Source of the DNA: Bradyrhizobium guangdongense | GTDB lineage: Bacteria > Pseudomonadota > Alphaproteobacteria > Rhizobiales > Xanthobacteraceae | Direction of reading: 5' to 3' | Assembly: GCF_004114975.1 (NCBI RefSeq) | Contig: NZ_CP030051.1 | Span: forward strand, 744,001-808,000 | DNA: 64,000 bases | Shown here: positions 54,022 to 63,191 of the stretch, in pieces | Layout of the letters: each line of letters starts with the position of its first letter | Position numbering within the stretch: position 1 is the first letter of the stretch | Notes under the pieces: generated by a model | Seen by the model: only the letters and a program-made list of their open reading frames with translations | What the model was told of the DNA's origin: nothing | The model's database searches: none | Position numbers and translations under genes: made by a program

Positions 54022-54542
54022 CGTCTCCAATTGGATTTCAGCGCCGACGCGGTCTACCTAGAACAACCTTTTCTTCGACTGGCGTCAGATGCGCGGGTAC
54101 TTAGATTGCCGTCTTGGCCGTGACCGCCTGTTCGCCAACATGTCAAAGCGCGATATAACCGTCTTGGATCGCTTGCTGAAACAGATCGTTGCTGAAGGCG
54201 CCCGGATCGTGGCGGCCGACCTGGGTGGCGATTCGTAGGGCTGCGTGAACGCGCGGGTCGTCAGGTCGAGCGCGGACTGGATCGCGGTCGGCCAGGCTTC
54301 TGAATTCGGGGAGTTGTGGGGACCTATTTCTCTAGGGTGCTCCCGAGTCGATCTCCGCAAGTTCGAAGTCGGCACGCAGGTCATGCCCGCTAGGTGAAAG
54401 TCGGCGATATGGCTGCCGTAGCGGAAAGCCGACCGAACGATTTTCCGCTGCGTTCGGCATCGGCGCTGGCACCACGACCTTTTACGGCTGCAACAGATGT
54501 GCAACGTTAGGCGGTTAAGTGATTGATTTCATATGCCCCAAA
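54022..54542. other. Island right end, no intact gene
   Basis: Short frames only. On the minus strand one frame reads GRHDPGAFSNDLFQQAIQDG followed by a stop, which looks protein-like but has no start and no recognised relative. Probably decayed DNA next to the attachment site. Confidence 0.45.
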
Positions 54543-54592
54543 ACGGTTTCCTAAACCGTAGGTCGCATGTTCGAGTCATGCCGGGATCGCCA
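54543..54592 (+). other. 3' fragment of tRNA-Arg(CCT), attachment-site scar
   Basis: The sequence contains an anticodon arm (ACGGT, loop TTCCTAA with anticodon CCT, ACCGT). A variable loop, a T arm (GCATG, TTCGAGT, CATGC), an acceptor strand and CCA follow. The D arm and 5' acceptor strand are missing upstream. A 50-base tRNA 3' half is what remains after an element integrates into a tRNA gene and carries a complete 3' end at its other side. Confidence 0.8.
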
Positions 54593-55445
54593 TTACGGCT
54601 TCAGCACGCTTGAGAGAAAGTGTGAGGTCGCCTCGCGCACGTCCGGCCGGTTGAGGATGGTGTGTACGTCCGCTTCCACGACCAGGACGACCGCCTGGGG
54701 ATTCCCCTTCAGCGCGTCAGCGCAATTGCCGGTTACGGCGTAGTCGCTGTTCCAGGGATTGCTCGGCGAGAAATATGGGTCGCGTGCCGAGATGGCGTTG
54801 AAGACCGGCTCCTCGGGGCCGAAGCCCAGGCGCGGGCGTTCGACGAAGTAATTCGCTTCGCAAGACCACGAGTAGATGAGGCGCGCTGCGCTCTCCGGAC
54901 CCGCATAGCGGCTTGCCGCAACCGATCTTTCGCTGGTGCCGGCGATCACGATGCGGCTGCGGTCAACCCAGGCCCATGCCTTCGAAGCTTCCAGCGCATG
55001 CGTGAGTTCGGCGAGGCGCAGCGCGTGGACGCGTTCGTAGATCTCGACCGAGACCGGCGAAGGTCAAGCGGTCCTGGATCGCGAGGCTGTCGGGAGCAAC
55101 TGAAGCGAGCCCCATCGTGTCGGCCAGCCAAACCTGAAAGTCCTTCACGGCCGGCGCGACGCCGCTCGATCCATGCAGCAGCACGACAAGCGGCGCCTTG
55201 CCGGTCACCTCGGGCGCAGCAGATGGAATCCCTTGCCAGCGCTCGCGGCCGGTCAGCGAAGCCGGCAGCACGAGATTGGCCTTGCGCCAAGTCGCAGCGA
55301 GGTTGTCCGCCGTGGGATCGAGCGTGGTGCCCCTGATGTCGCCGGGCTTGTCTTCGGCCACGACGGTGGTTGTGATCGCCGCAAGCACGCAGGCCAGGCC
55401 CGCGAAGCATGCGAACCGCACAGATCGCTGCCAAATCGTGGTCAT
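54593..55445 (-). pseudogene. Exported alpha/beta hydrolase, frameshifted
   Basis: The 5' part has a signal peptide (CFAGLACVLAAITTTVVA) and PLVVLLHGSSGV, as in dienelactone-hydrolase-like proteins. The frame breaks near 55055 after DRLTFA and resumes in another frame with SVEIYERVHALRLAELTHAL, then IVIAGTSER to the stop at 54593. A few missing bases explain it. The stop abuts the CCA of the tRNA fragment. Could be a sequencing error. Confidence 0.75.
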
Positions 55446-55591
55446 GATGAAGCCCCCCAATCCGCGGCAGCGTCGCCGCTTTGCTGCGCTGTCGACGGCA
55501 ATTTGCCTGCTCCGCGTGAAAATTGCTACACGCGGTGAGCAGCCATTCTGGCAGACCTTTGCAAGCCCTATCCGCGAATCCGGAGACGATG

Positions 55592-56731
55592 ATGCCTTTC
55601 GATTTGATCCTGCGCGGCGGGCGGGTGATCGACCCCTCGCAAAAGCTCGATGCGGTGACCGATGTCGCATTTTCGGATGGCAAGGTTGCCGCAGTGGGCA
55701 GTGGGCTCAAGGCGGATCCGGCGACCGAGGTTCGCGACGTCTCGCAGTTCATCGTGACGCCGGGGCTGATCGATCTCCACACCCATGGCTATTGGGGCGG
55801 TACCTCGCTCGGCATCGATGCCGAGGAATTCTGCCGCGCCTCCGGCGTCACCACCTCGATCGACACCGGCAGCGCCGGCCCCGGCAATTTCGCGGGCTTT
55901 CGCAAGCATGTCATCGAGCCGAGCCAGGTCCGCATTCTGGCCTATCTGCACGTTTCCCATGCCGGCATCTTCGGCTTCTCGCACCGGATCATGGTCGGCG
56001 AGAGCGAGGAACTGCGGCTGATGAACCCGATCGAGGCGGCCAAGGTTGCCGATGCCAACCGCGATGTGATTGTCGGCATCAAGGTGCGCGTCGGGCTGCA
56101 TTCTTCGGGCACGTCGGGCGTCGTGCCGCTCGATATCGCGCTTCAGGTTGCTGACGAGGTCGGCATGCCCTTGATGGCGCATATCGACCATCCGCCGCCG
56201 ACCTATGAAGAGGTGCTGGCCCGCCTTCGGCCCGGCGACGTGCTCACCCATGCCTTCCGCCCGTTCCCGAATTCACCGGCGACGGCGCAGGGCACGGTGA
56301 AGAAGGCGGTGCTGGATGCGCGCGAGCGCGGCGTGCTGTTCGATATCGGCCACGGCAAGGGCTCGTTCGCGTTCAAGACAGCGCGTGCCATGCTCGCCAA
56401 CGGCTTCTATCCGGATACGATCTCATCGGATATCCATCAGCTCTGCATCAACGGCCCGGCCTTCGACCAGGTGACGACGATGTCGAAATTCCTCTGCATG
56501 GGCATGTCGCTGCCGGACGTGATCGCCGCCTCGACCGAGAATGCCGCGATGGCGCTGCGGCGGCCCGAGCTCGGCAGCCTCAAGCCGGGCAGCATCGGCG
56601 ATGCCACCCTGATTTCGGTCAGGCAAGGCCAGTTCGACTATGAGGACGTCGTCGGCGAGCACCTGATCGGCGATCGCAAGATCGTCTCGGAAGGCGTCGT
56701 CATCGGTGGCCGCTGGTGGCATCCGAACTAG
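55592..56731 (+). CDS. Amidohydrolase / deacetylase-family metallohydrolase
   Basis: The product has 379 residues. Metal ligands are in GLIDLHTHGYWGG near 62; the carbamylated Lys is likely in VIVGIKVRVG near 163; His is in MAHIDHPPP near 203 and Asp in SSDIHQL. The family includes D-aminoacylase- and dihydroorotase-like enzymes; the substrate is not clear. GGAGACG precedes the tandem ATG codons at 55589/55592. Confidence 0.85.
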   Translation: MPFDLILRGGRVIDPSQKLDAVTDVAFSDGKVAAVGSGLKADPATEVRDVSQFIVTPGLIDLHTHGYWGGTSLGIDAEEFCRASGVTTSIDTGSAGPGNFAGFRKHVIEPSQVRILAYLHVSHAGIFGFSHRIMVGESEELRLMNPIEAAKVADANRDVIVGIKVRVGLHSSGTSGVVPLDIALQVADEVGMPLMAHIDHPPPTYEEVLARLRPGDVLTHAFRPFPNSPATAQGTVKKAVLDARERGVLFDIGHGKGSFAFKTARAMLANGFYPDTISSDIHQLCINGPAFDQVTTMSKFLCMGMSLPDVIAASTENAAMALRRPELGSLKPGSIGDATLISVRQGQFDYEDVVGEHLIGDRKIVSEGVVIGGRWWHPN

Positions 56732-57312
56732 GTTTGCTCGCGATAGAATTGCAGCAGCCGCGCGCCTTCCGGTGAGAGCCAGTCGGGTGCGCCCGCGATG
56801 TAGCCTTCGACGCGACCGCTCGTCCCAATAAGGTAAGTGATGGGCATGCCGATGATAGGGAACATCTCGGTCGATGCTTGCGCCGCCGCACCATAGGTGT
56901 CGACGTAGCAGGCGAGGTCTTTTACGGCGAGGTTGCCTAAGAACGCGCGGACCTTGCGCAGATCCTTCGTGTCCGTGCAGATCGCGACGATGTCGAGCCG
57001 GTCGGGCCGTGATCCCGCGAGGCGCGCCAGCGTCGGCAGGTCGAGCCGGCAGGCCGCGCACCATGTGGCCCAGAAGTTCACCAGGGTGATGCGGCCCGCC
57101 CTCGGCGATACGATGGTATCCCGGCCGTTCGGCTCCTGAAGCCGCATCGGCGGCATCGCGGCGCGAGGCCTCACGACCGTGAACTGGCTGCGCCCGGCTT
57201 CGAACACCGGCGGCCAGCTATCCTGGGCGCGGCTTGCGCGCAGAGAGGTGAGAAGCATCGGCGCAGCCATCAGGAGCGATCGCCGGGACAATGCCGGAGA
57301 CGTCTCACGCAT
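56728..57312 (-). CDS. TlpA-like thioredoxin, Tat-exported
   Basis: The product has 194 residues. A twin-arginine signal (SRRSLLMAAPMLL) is at 10-25. The redox motif is W84-C85-A-A-C88 in VNFWATWCAACRLDLPTL. A periplasmic thiol oxidoreductase. It overlaps the upstream DsrE-like gene, so the pair is one operon. Confidence 0.88.
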   Translation of the reverse strand: MRETSPALSRRSLLMAAPMLLTSLRASRAQDSWPPVFEAGRSQFTVVRPRAAMPPMRLQEPNGRDTIVSPRAGRITLVNFWATWCAACRLDLPTLARLAGSRPDRLDIVAICTDTKDLRKVRAFLGNLAVKDLACYVDTYGAAAQASTEMFPIIGMPITYLIGTSGRVEGYIAGAPDWLSPEGARLLQFYREQT

Positions 57313-57766
57313 GGATGTAGGCCCAGCCCTTGAGTTGCAGGTCGACCACGCGTCCGATGCCGAACGGGACCAGGTTCGCGCCCGGGATCAATGGGATCGA
57401 CACCTGCTCCTTGGCTTCCGCGATCGCTCTCGACGACGCGCACATGCTGTAGGCGAGATCAGGAAGCGATTGCCGCAACGTCGCGAGTGGCCCGGCCAGC
57501 GGAGTCTTGTCCGCGCGGAAGACGTCGATACCCTTGCCGTTGGCGACGACCTCGATCAGCAACCGCGCGCCCTTGTCGGCGAAGTGTTTTGCCAGATTGG
57601 CTGAATAGCTGATGGCGTGTCCCATCACATAAGGCTCGTTGCTGTCGATCAGGATCACGACGCCGTCGGTGAGACGATCCTCCTTGGCCGCGGCCGGGGC
57701 GCCGGCCGCGAGGATCGCGGTGCTTGCGAGCAGACCCCTGCGGGACCATCCGATGAAAGAGACCAT
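57305..57766 (-). CDS. Exported DsrE-like protein
   Basis: The product has 153 residues. A twin-arginine signal (SRRGLLASTAIL) is followed by a DsrE/F fold (VVILIDSNEPYVMGHAISYS, LLIEVVANGKGI). Exported members are linked to periplasmic sulphur chemistry. Overlaps the TlpA-like gene. Confidence 0.78.
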   Translation of the reverse strand: MVSFIGWSRRGLLASTAILAAGAPAAAKEDRLTDGVVILIDSNEPYVMGHAISYSANLAKHFADKGARLLIEVVANGKGIDVFRADKTPLAGPLATLRQSLPDLAYSMCASSRAIAEAKEQVSIPLIPGANLVPFGIGRVVDLQLKGWAYIHA

Positions 57767-57785
57767 AGCCGCCGCACCTCACCGA

Positions 57786-58214
57786 TCAAAGCTGACGCGG
57801 CCTGATCGGCGCCCTGCTGTTGCGACCCCACAGCACGAACAGGCTGAGCGCCAGCAGGACCAGGTTGAGCGGCGTCACCTCGGCCTCGCCGCGCGAGAGA
57901 TGGAAAACGAGCGCGAACACCTGCAGCACCGAGCAGCCGAGCGCGGCGAGCACGGTCAGCCGCGGCAGGATTCGCGTCAGGGCCGGCAGCAGGATGCCAA
58001 TTCCGCCGGCGAGATCGACCAGTGCGATGGAGCGGACGAAGGTTTCGGAATGCTGGCCGGTCCAGGGCATCGCCGCGGCGAGCTGGGGAATGGGGGTCAA
58101 CAGCTTGTACAACCCCGCCGAAATGAAGACGAAGGCGAGAAGGATCTGCGCGGCCCAGAGGCCAATGCGAATGGCGCGGCCGAGAGTGGCGGTCTCAAGG
58201 ATGGTGGTCGACAT
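57786..58214 (-). CDS. DoxX-family membrane protein
   Basis: The product has 142 residues and four membrane helices (LWAAQILLAFVFISAGLYKL near 20, then ALVDLAGGIGILLPAL). The start is set at 58214; an upstream ATG would run into the LysR control region. Often associated with thiol and redox balance, which fits the TlpA and DsrE neighbours. Divergent from the LysR gene. Confidence 0.85.
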   Translation of the reverse strand: MSTTILETATLGRAIRIGLWAAQILLAFVFISAGLYKLLTPIPQLAAAMPWTGQHSETFVRSIALVDLAGGIGILLPALTRILPRLTVLAALGCSVLQVFALVFHLSRGEAEVTPLNLVLLALSLFVLWGRNSRAPIRPRQL

Positions 58215-58239
58215 GGCGTTATCCGAAGTGTGAGGGTTC

Positions 58240-58269
58240 TCACCATTTGATAGTTTCACCATTTTTGAT
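58240..58269. promoter_or_regulatory. Direct repeats, probable LysR binding site
   Basis: TCACCATTTGAT (58240-58251) and TCACCATTTTTGAT (58256-58269) are repeated at a 16-base step between the divergent DoxX and LysR genes. The spacing puts both on one face of the helix or nearly so. The LysR protein at 58317 is the likely binder. Confidence 0.5.
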
Positions 58270-58316
58270 CATTATGCATTTCAGGATTAGTTCATTTCCT
58301 CTGCGTTGATGATCTC

Positions 58317-59201
58317 ATGGATTCCCTGGTCAGCATGAGGGTGTTTTGCCTGGTAGCCGAGCTGAGGAGCTTCGCGACCGCGGCGCAGCGCCTGCGCATG
58401 TCCCCCGCAATGGCGAGCAAGCACGTGGCGCAGCTCGAGAAGCGGCTCGGCACGCGGCTGCTCAACCGGACCAGCCGGCGCGTCAGCCTGAGCGAGAGCG
58501 GTGCGCTCTATTTCGAGCAGGCGCGGCAAATGCTGGACTCGCTCGACGAGGTCGAGGCCGCCGTCAGCAACGCCACGGTCGTTCCGCATGGCACGCTGCG
58601 ACTCACCGCGCCGGTATGGATGGCGAATTCGATCTTCGCGGGCGTGCTGGCGGACTACCAGGCCCGTTATCCGGAGGTGCGGCTCGACATCGATCTCAGC
58701 GGACGGCTGGTCAATCTCGTCGAGGAGGGATTCGATCTCGCCTTGCGCGCGACCGGTACGCCGGACGAGGCGCTGATCGCGCGCCCGATCACCAGCGTTC
58801 CATTCTACATGGTGGCCGCCCCCGCCTTTCTGAAACGCGCCGGACGTCCGGAGACCCTCGCCGATCTCTCCGGCATTCCCCTGTTGCATTATGCGCTATA
58901 TCCCGGCGAGAGCTTCTCCTTCGCCGGCGAGCACGGCCCGCAGACTGTCAAGCTCAACCCGGTGCTGCGCAGCGGCAACGAAACGCTGCTGCATCTGGCC
59001 GCGCTCGAAGGCATGGGCCTCGCTTTCCTGCCGAAATGGCTGGTCGCGGATGACATCGCCAGCGGCCGCCTCGAGCATCTCATGCCCGAGCACATCGTCT
59101 TCGCGGGCAAGCTGTTTGCGGTCTATCCCAGCCGCAAATATCTCTCGGCGAAGGTGAGGACCTTCATCGACTTCATCGCCGCCGACAAGCGGATGAAATA
59201 G
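58317..59201 (+). CDS. LysR-family transcriptional regulator
   Basis: The product has 294 residues. The winged HTH is at 1-60 (FATAAQRLRMSPAMASKHVA). The LysR substrate domain starts near 90 (GTLRLTAPVWMANSIF). Type resembles the aaeR/dmlR group. It is divergent from DoxX and probably regulates it. Confidence 0.92.
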   Translation: MDSLVSMRVFCLVAELRSFATAAQRLRMSPAMASKHVAQLEKRLGTRLLNRTSRRVSLSESGALYFEQARQMLDSLDEVEAAVSNATVVPHGTLRLTAPVWMANSIFAGVLADYQARYPEVRLDIDLSGRLVNLVEEGFDLALRATGTPDEALIARPITSVPFYMVAAPAFLKRAGRPETLADLSGIPLLHYALYPGESFSFAGEHGPQTVKLNPVLRSGNETLLHLAALEGMGLAFLPKWLVADDIASGRLEHLMPEHIVFAGKLFAVYPSRKYLSAKVRTFIDFIAADKRMK

Positions 59202-59206
59202 GCTGA

Positions 59207-60352
59207 CTACAGCGACCTCGCGATCAATAGCTTCATGATCTCGTTGGTGCCGCCATAGATCTTCTGGATCCGGGAATCGATGAAGATGCGCGAGATCGGG
59301 TACTCCTGCATGTAGCCGTAGCCGCCGAACAGCTGCAGGCATTCATCGGCGGTCTGGACCTGCTTGTCCGAGCACCAGTATTTCGCCATCGACGCCGTGA
59401 CAGTGTCGAGGTCTTTGGCCACAAGGCGTTCGATGCACCAGTCGACGAAGACGCGCGCGATCATCGCCTCGGTTTTGCGCTCGGCGAGCGTGAAGGCGGT
59501 GTTCTGGAAGTCCAGCAGCGGCTTGCCGAACGCCTTCCGCTCCTTGGTGTACTCCGTGGTCAGTTTGACAGCGCGCTCCATGGCGGCGACGGCACCGACC
59601 GCGAGCGCAAGGCGCTCCTGCGGCAACTGCTGCATCAGCTGCACGAACCCGTGGCCCTCCTCCTTCCCGAGCAGGTTTTCCGGCGGGACCGTGACATTGT
59701 CGAAGAACAGCTCCGACGTGTCGGAGGCGTGCAGGCCGATCTTGTCGAGATTGCGCCCGCGCTTGTAACCGTCCGCGCCCGCGGTCTCGACCACGATCAG
59801 TGAGATGCCTTTCGCACCTTGCTCGCCGGTCCGTGCGACCACGATGACGAGATCGGCGGCCTGGCCATTGGTGATGAACGTCTTCTGGCCGTTGATGACG
59901 TAGGAATTGCCCTGCTTCTTCGCCGTCGTCTTCACAGCCTGCAAGTCAGAGCCGGTGCCGGGCTCGGTCATCGCGATGGCACCGACCATCTCGCCCGAGG
60001 CCATCTTCGGCAGCCAGCGCTTCTTCTGCTCCTCCGAGCCGTAATTGAGGATGTAATGGGCGACGATGGCGCTGTGCACGGAGACGCCGGTCGTCAGCTC
60101 CGGCACCGTGCTTTCGAGGTCGTCCAGCACTGCGGCGTCATAGGCGAAGGTGGCACCCAAGCCGCCATATTCTTCCGGCACGCTCGCCAAGAGCGCCCCC
60201 ATCTCGCCGAGCCCGCGCCAGGCGAAGCGGTCGACCATCTTCTGCTCGCGCCATTTTTCGGCATGCGGCGCCAGATCCTTGGCGAGATATTTCCGGAACT
60301 GGTCGCGGAAGACGTCGAGCTCTTCGGTCATCCAGGAGGAGCGGTAGGACAT
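59207..60352 (-). CDS. Acyl-CoA dehydrogenase
   Basis: The product has 381 residues. Signatures are MTEPGTGSDLQAVKT near 130 and FGGYGYMQEYPISRIFID near 340; the catalytic Glu is likely in YGGTNEIMK near 370. A flavoenzyme of beta-oxidation. The start at 60352 has GAGGTAATC upstream. Convergent with the LysR gene. Confidence 0.92.
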   Translation of the reverse strand: MSYRSSWMTEELDVFRDQFRKYLAKDLAPHAEKWREQKMVDRFAWRGLGEMGALLASVPEEYGGLGATFAYDAAVLDDLESTVPELTTGVSVHSAIVAHYILNYGSEEQKKRWLPKMASGEMVGAIAMTEPGTGSDLQAVKTTAKKQGNSYVINGQKTFITNGQAADLVIVVARTGEQGAKGISLIVVETAGADGYKRGRNLDKIGLHASDTSELFFDNVTVPPENLLGKEEGHGFVQLMQQLPQERLALAVGAVAAMERAVKLTTEYTKERKAFGKPLLDFQNTAFTLAERKTEAMIARVFVDWCIERLVAKDLDTVTASMAKYWCSDKQVQTADECLQLFGGYGYMQEYPISRIFIDSRIQKIYGGTNEIMKLLIARSL

Positions 60353-60477
60353 GATTACCTCGATTGATGCGGCTTGCGGGCTTGGTAAGCCAGTGACCCC
60401 AGGCAATTATTGTGTTTTCAGGCTGCGTGGGTGAGGCTACCAAGGCCCCGGGAAACGCATCTGTTGGATGTTTGATT

Positions 60478-61152
60478 GTGGCCGTCAAAACCAGAGAGCT
60501 CAAGCTCGACATCGCGCGCATCGGCACGGTCTCGGCACTCCTGACGCAGCCGGATCATGCGCGGGCCTGTTACGTGCTCGCGCATGGCGCGGGCGCCGAC
60601 ATGCGGCATTCCTTCATGGCCAAGGTTGCGGAAGGTCTCGCCGGGCGCGGCATCGCCACGCTTCGCTTCAATTTTCCTTACATGGAAAACAAGCAAGGAC
60701 GTCCCGACCAGCCGGCGGTCGCGCATGCGGCCATCCGCGCGGCGGTCGAGGAGGCGGCGCGATTGTGCCTCGGCATGACGCTCGTCGCCGGCGGAAAATC
60801 CTTTGGCGGGCGTATGACGTCGCAGGCGCAGTCGAAGGCCCCCCTACCCGGCGTCAAAGGACTCGCCTTTCTCGGCTTTCCGCTGCATGCCGCCAAGAAG
60901 CCGTCGAGCGAGCGCGCTGAACACCTTTCCGGCATCGCGATCCCCATGCTGTTCCTGCAGGGCACGCGCGATGCGCTTGCCGATCTCGGTCACCTCAAGC
61001 CCATCATCAAGGCGCTTGGGGCGAAGGCGACGCTGCATGAGGTCGAAGGCGGCGATCACTCCTTCGCGGTGTTGAAGAAATCAGGCCGCACGAATGACGA
61101 CGCGTTGGCCGAGGTGGTCGACACGCTTGCAGCCTGGATCGACGGGATCTGA
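60478..61152 (+). CDS. Alpha/beta hydrolase, KANL3/Tex30-like
   Basis: The product has about 224 residues. The oxyanion region is VLAHGAGADMRHSFM; the nucleophile Ser is in AGGKSFGGRM, Asp in LQGTRDALAD and His in GGDHSF. The start is uncertain (GTG at 60478, or 60412). Divergent from the acyl-CoA dehydrogenase. Confidence 0.82.
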   Translation: MAVKTRELKLDIARIGTVSALLTQPDHARACYVLAHGAGADMRHSFMAKVAEGLAGRGIATLRFNFPYMENKQGRPDQPAVAHAAIRAAVEEAARLCLGMTLVAGGKSFGGRMTSQAQSKAPLPGVKGLAFLGFPLHAAKKPSSERAEHLSGIAIPMLFLQGTRDALADLGHLKPIIKALGAKATLHEVEGGDHSFAVLKKSGRTNDDALAEVVDTLAAWIDGI

Positions 61153-61156
61153 AAGT

Positions 61157-62131
61157 TCAGGCCGAATAGAGCCCCTTGTCTCGCGCCTTCTGGATCGCGA
61201 GCGCCGCAATGAGGTCGAGCGTCGGCGTTGACAGGTCGGCGGTGCGCGCGAAGGCCTGGGGCGCCCTCACCAGCACGTCGATCTCCATGGCGCGGCCGAG
61301 CTCGTAATCCTGCAGCAGCGACGGCTTGTGGTTGGGGGCAGGGCCGCTCCGCGTGACGCGCTTGACCTCCGGGATGAAGTGCTGCGCGATCTCGTTGGCC
61401 TCGTTCAGCATGCGCGGGATGACGTCCGAGAACGCCGGATCGTCGCGCACGCCGCGCGCGGTCTGGCCGGTGAGCAGGCACAGCACTGAGAGCGACATGT
61501 TGGTCAGCAGCTTCGACCAGATCGCCTCGCGGATATCGGCCACCGCCGGCGATTCCAGCCGCGCATCGTTGAAGGCGCCGCGGAGTTTCGTGATGCGCTC
61601 GCTATTGCGGTCGTCGCATTCGCCGATCAGGAGACGATTGCGGTCCGGCGTCAGGTTCTGCACCACGCCGGGCGCGATCACCTCATTGGAGGAGAAGACG
61701 ACACCGCCGATGATCCGCTCCTTCGGGATGCAGGCGCGCAGGCGCCCGCCGGGATCGAGGAAGGAAATGTCCGGCGGCGTCGGGTGTCGCGGCGGCAGGC
61801 CGATACCGTACCACCAGGGAATGCCGTTCTGGGCGAACACGATCGCGGTATCGTCCTGCAGCAGCGGCTTGATGCTGGAAACCAGCCCCGTCAGCGCAGT
61901 GGCCTTCAGCGTCGAGATCACGACGTCCTGCGGGCCGAGCTGGGCCGGATCTCCCGAGGCATTCACCTTGGCGGAAACCTCGGAATCGCCGACGCGCAGC
62001 TTGAGGCCATTGGCACGCGCCGCCTCCAGATGTGCGCCGCGCATCACGCACGAAACTTCATGACCGGCGCGTGCCAGCCGTACCGCAAGATGGCTGCCGA
62101 CGGCGCCCGCGCCGAAAATGCAGATGCGCAT
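61157..62131 (-). CDS. 2-dehydropantoate 2-reductase family
   Basis: The product has 324 residues. The NADP-binding motif is GAGAVGSHLA at 7-16. Catalytic Lys is likely in IWSKLLTNMSL near 210, with Glu in MEIDVLV near 295. The family includes panE, but several paralogues act on other oxo acids, so no gene symbol is given. Confidence 0.87.
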   Translation of the reverse strand: MRICIFGAGAVGSHLAVRLARAGHEVSCVMRGAHLEAARANGLKLRVGDSEVSAKVNASGDPAQLGPQDVVISTLKATALTGLVSSIKPLLQDDTAIVFAQNGIPWWYGIGLPPRHPTPPDISFLDPGGRLRACIPKERIIGGVVFSSNEVIAPGVVQNLTPDRNRLLIGECDDRNSERITKLRGAFNDARLESPAVADIREAIWSKLLTNMSLSVLCLLTGQTARGVRDDPAFSDVIPRMLNEANEIAQHFIPEVKRVTRSGPAPNHKPSLLQDYELGRAMEIDVLVRAPQAFARTADLSTPTLDLIAALAIQKARDKGLYSA

Positions 62132-62286
62132 AATGATTCCGTCCCTGACCTCGAAGTGCCGCCCGGCGCCACCATGACACAAGCCGCCATGCGATGGACG
62201 CGGCCGCCCCACGCCGGAAAGATATGGATCAAGGCGTGCGGGCTCGGCCATAGTGCACGGCCAACAAACGACCGGAGGGATCGCCG

Positions 62287-63090
62287 ATGACTGCCAACCC
62301 TGTGCTGTGGAGCCTCGATGAGCGTGGGGTTGCGACCGTCACGTTGAACCGGCCGGAGGTCAACAATGCCTACGACGGTGCCCTGATCGCGGGCGTGCTC
62401 GCGGCCATGGACGAGCTTGGGAAGAAGCCGAATCTTCGCGTCGTCGTGCTCAGGGGCAACGGCAGGCATTTTCAGGCCGGCGCCGATCTCAAATGGATCA
62501 ACGGTGTGCGGCCGCAATCGCCCGAGGCCAACGAGGCGGCCTCGCGCGCGACGTTCGAGGCCGTGCAGCGGCTCAACACGCTGCCGATCCCGACCGTGGC
62601 CCTGGTGCAGGGCGGCTGCTTCGGCGGCGGCACCGGCGTGATCGCCGCCTGCGATGTCGTGATCGCCGCCGACAACGCGCTGTTCTCCATTACCGAGGTG
62701 CGTTGGGGCCTGACCGCGGCGATCATCATTCCGCAGCTCTGCGATGCCATTAGTGTTCGGCAAGTCCGCCGTTATGCGCTGACAGGCGAGCGTTTCGGCG
62801 CCGAGGACGCCCGCCGCATCGGCCTCGTCCACGACGTCGTGCCGCTGGCTGATCTCGATGCCGCGGGCGCCAAGCTGGTCGAGCAACTGCTCTCCAACGG
62901 CCCGGAGGCGATGGCCGAGACCAAGCGTCTGGCGCTGGAGAGCTCGTTCGGCGGAATGGCGGTGGATGATGCCGCCTACGCGCGGCTCATTCAGCTGCAT
63001 TCGCTCAAGCGCCAGAGCGCCGAGGCGGCGGAGGGATTGGCGTCGTTTGCCGAGAAGCGCGCGGCCAAGTGGGGCGGCGGAAAGGACTGA
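62287..63090 (+). CDS. Enoyl-CoA hydratase/isomerase family protein
   Basis: The product has 267 residues. The crotonase oxyanion hole is visible in HFQAGADLKW near 62 and QGGCFGGGTGVIAACD near 113. The sequence is closest to methylglutaconyl-CoA hydratase-like members by eye. GGAGGGATCGCCG precedes the ATG. Confidence 0.88.
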   Translation: MTANPVLWSLDERGVATVTLNRPEVNNAYDGALIAGVLAAMDELGKKPNLRVVVLRGNGRHFQAGADLKWINGVRPQSPEANEAASRATFEAVQRLNTLPIPTVALVQGGCFGGGTGVIAACDVVIAADNALFSITEVRWGLTAAIIIPQLCDAISVRQVRRYALTGERFGAEDARRIGLVHDVVPLADLDAAGAKLVEQLLSNGPEAMAETKRLALESSFGGMAVDDAAYARLIQLHSLKRQSAEAAEGLASFAEKRAAKWGGGKD

Positions 63091-63111
63091 GCGCTCGCCG
63101 CTCAGTAGGCG

Positions 63112-63182
63112 CGCAGCCCGGATGGAGCGAAAGCGCAATCTGGAGGCTCCCCGCATTCCGCTGCGCTTCATGCGGGCTACGG
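63112..63182. repeat. REP-like palindromic element
   Basis: AGCCCGGATGGAGCGAAAGC and GCGCTTCATGCGGGCT form an imperfect inverted repeat flanking a shorter spacer. The pattern is that of the widespread short palindromes found between genes in Bradyrhizobium and other proteobacteria. Confidence 0.65.
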
Positions 63183-63191
63183 CATCCCAAT

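Noticed and set aside
54543..54592. Complete tRNA-Arg gene
   Set aside because: No D arm or 5' acceptor strand is found upstream; only the 3' half is present.
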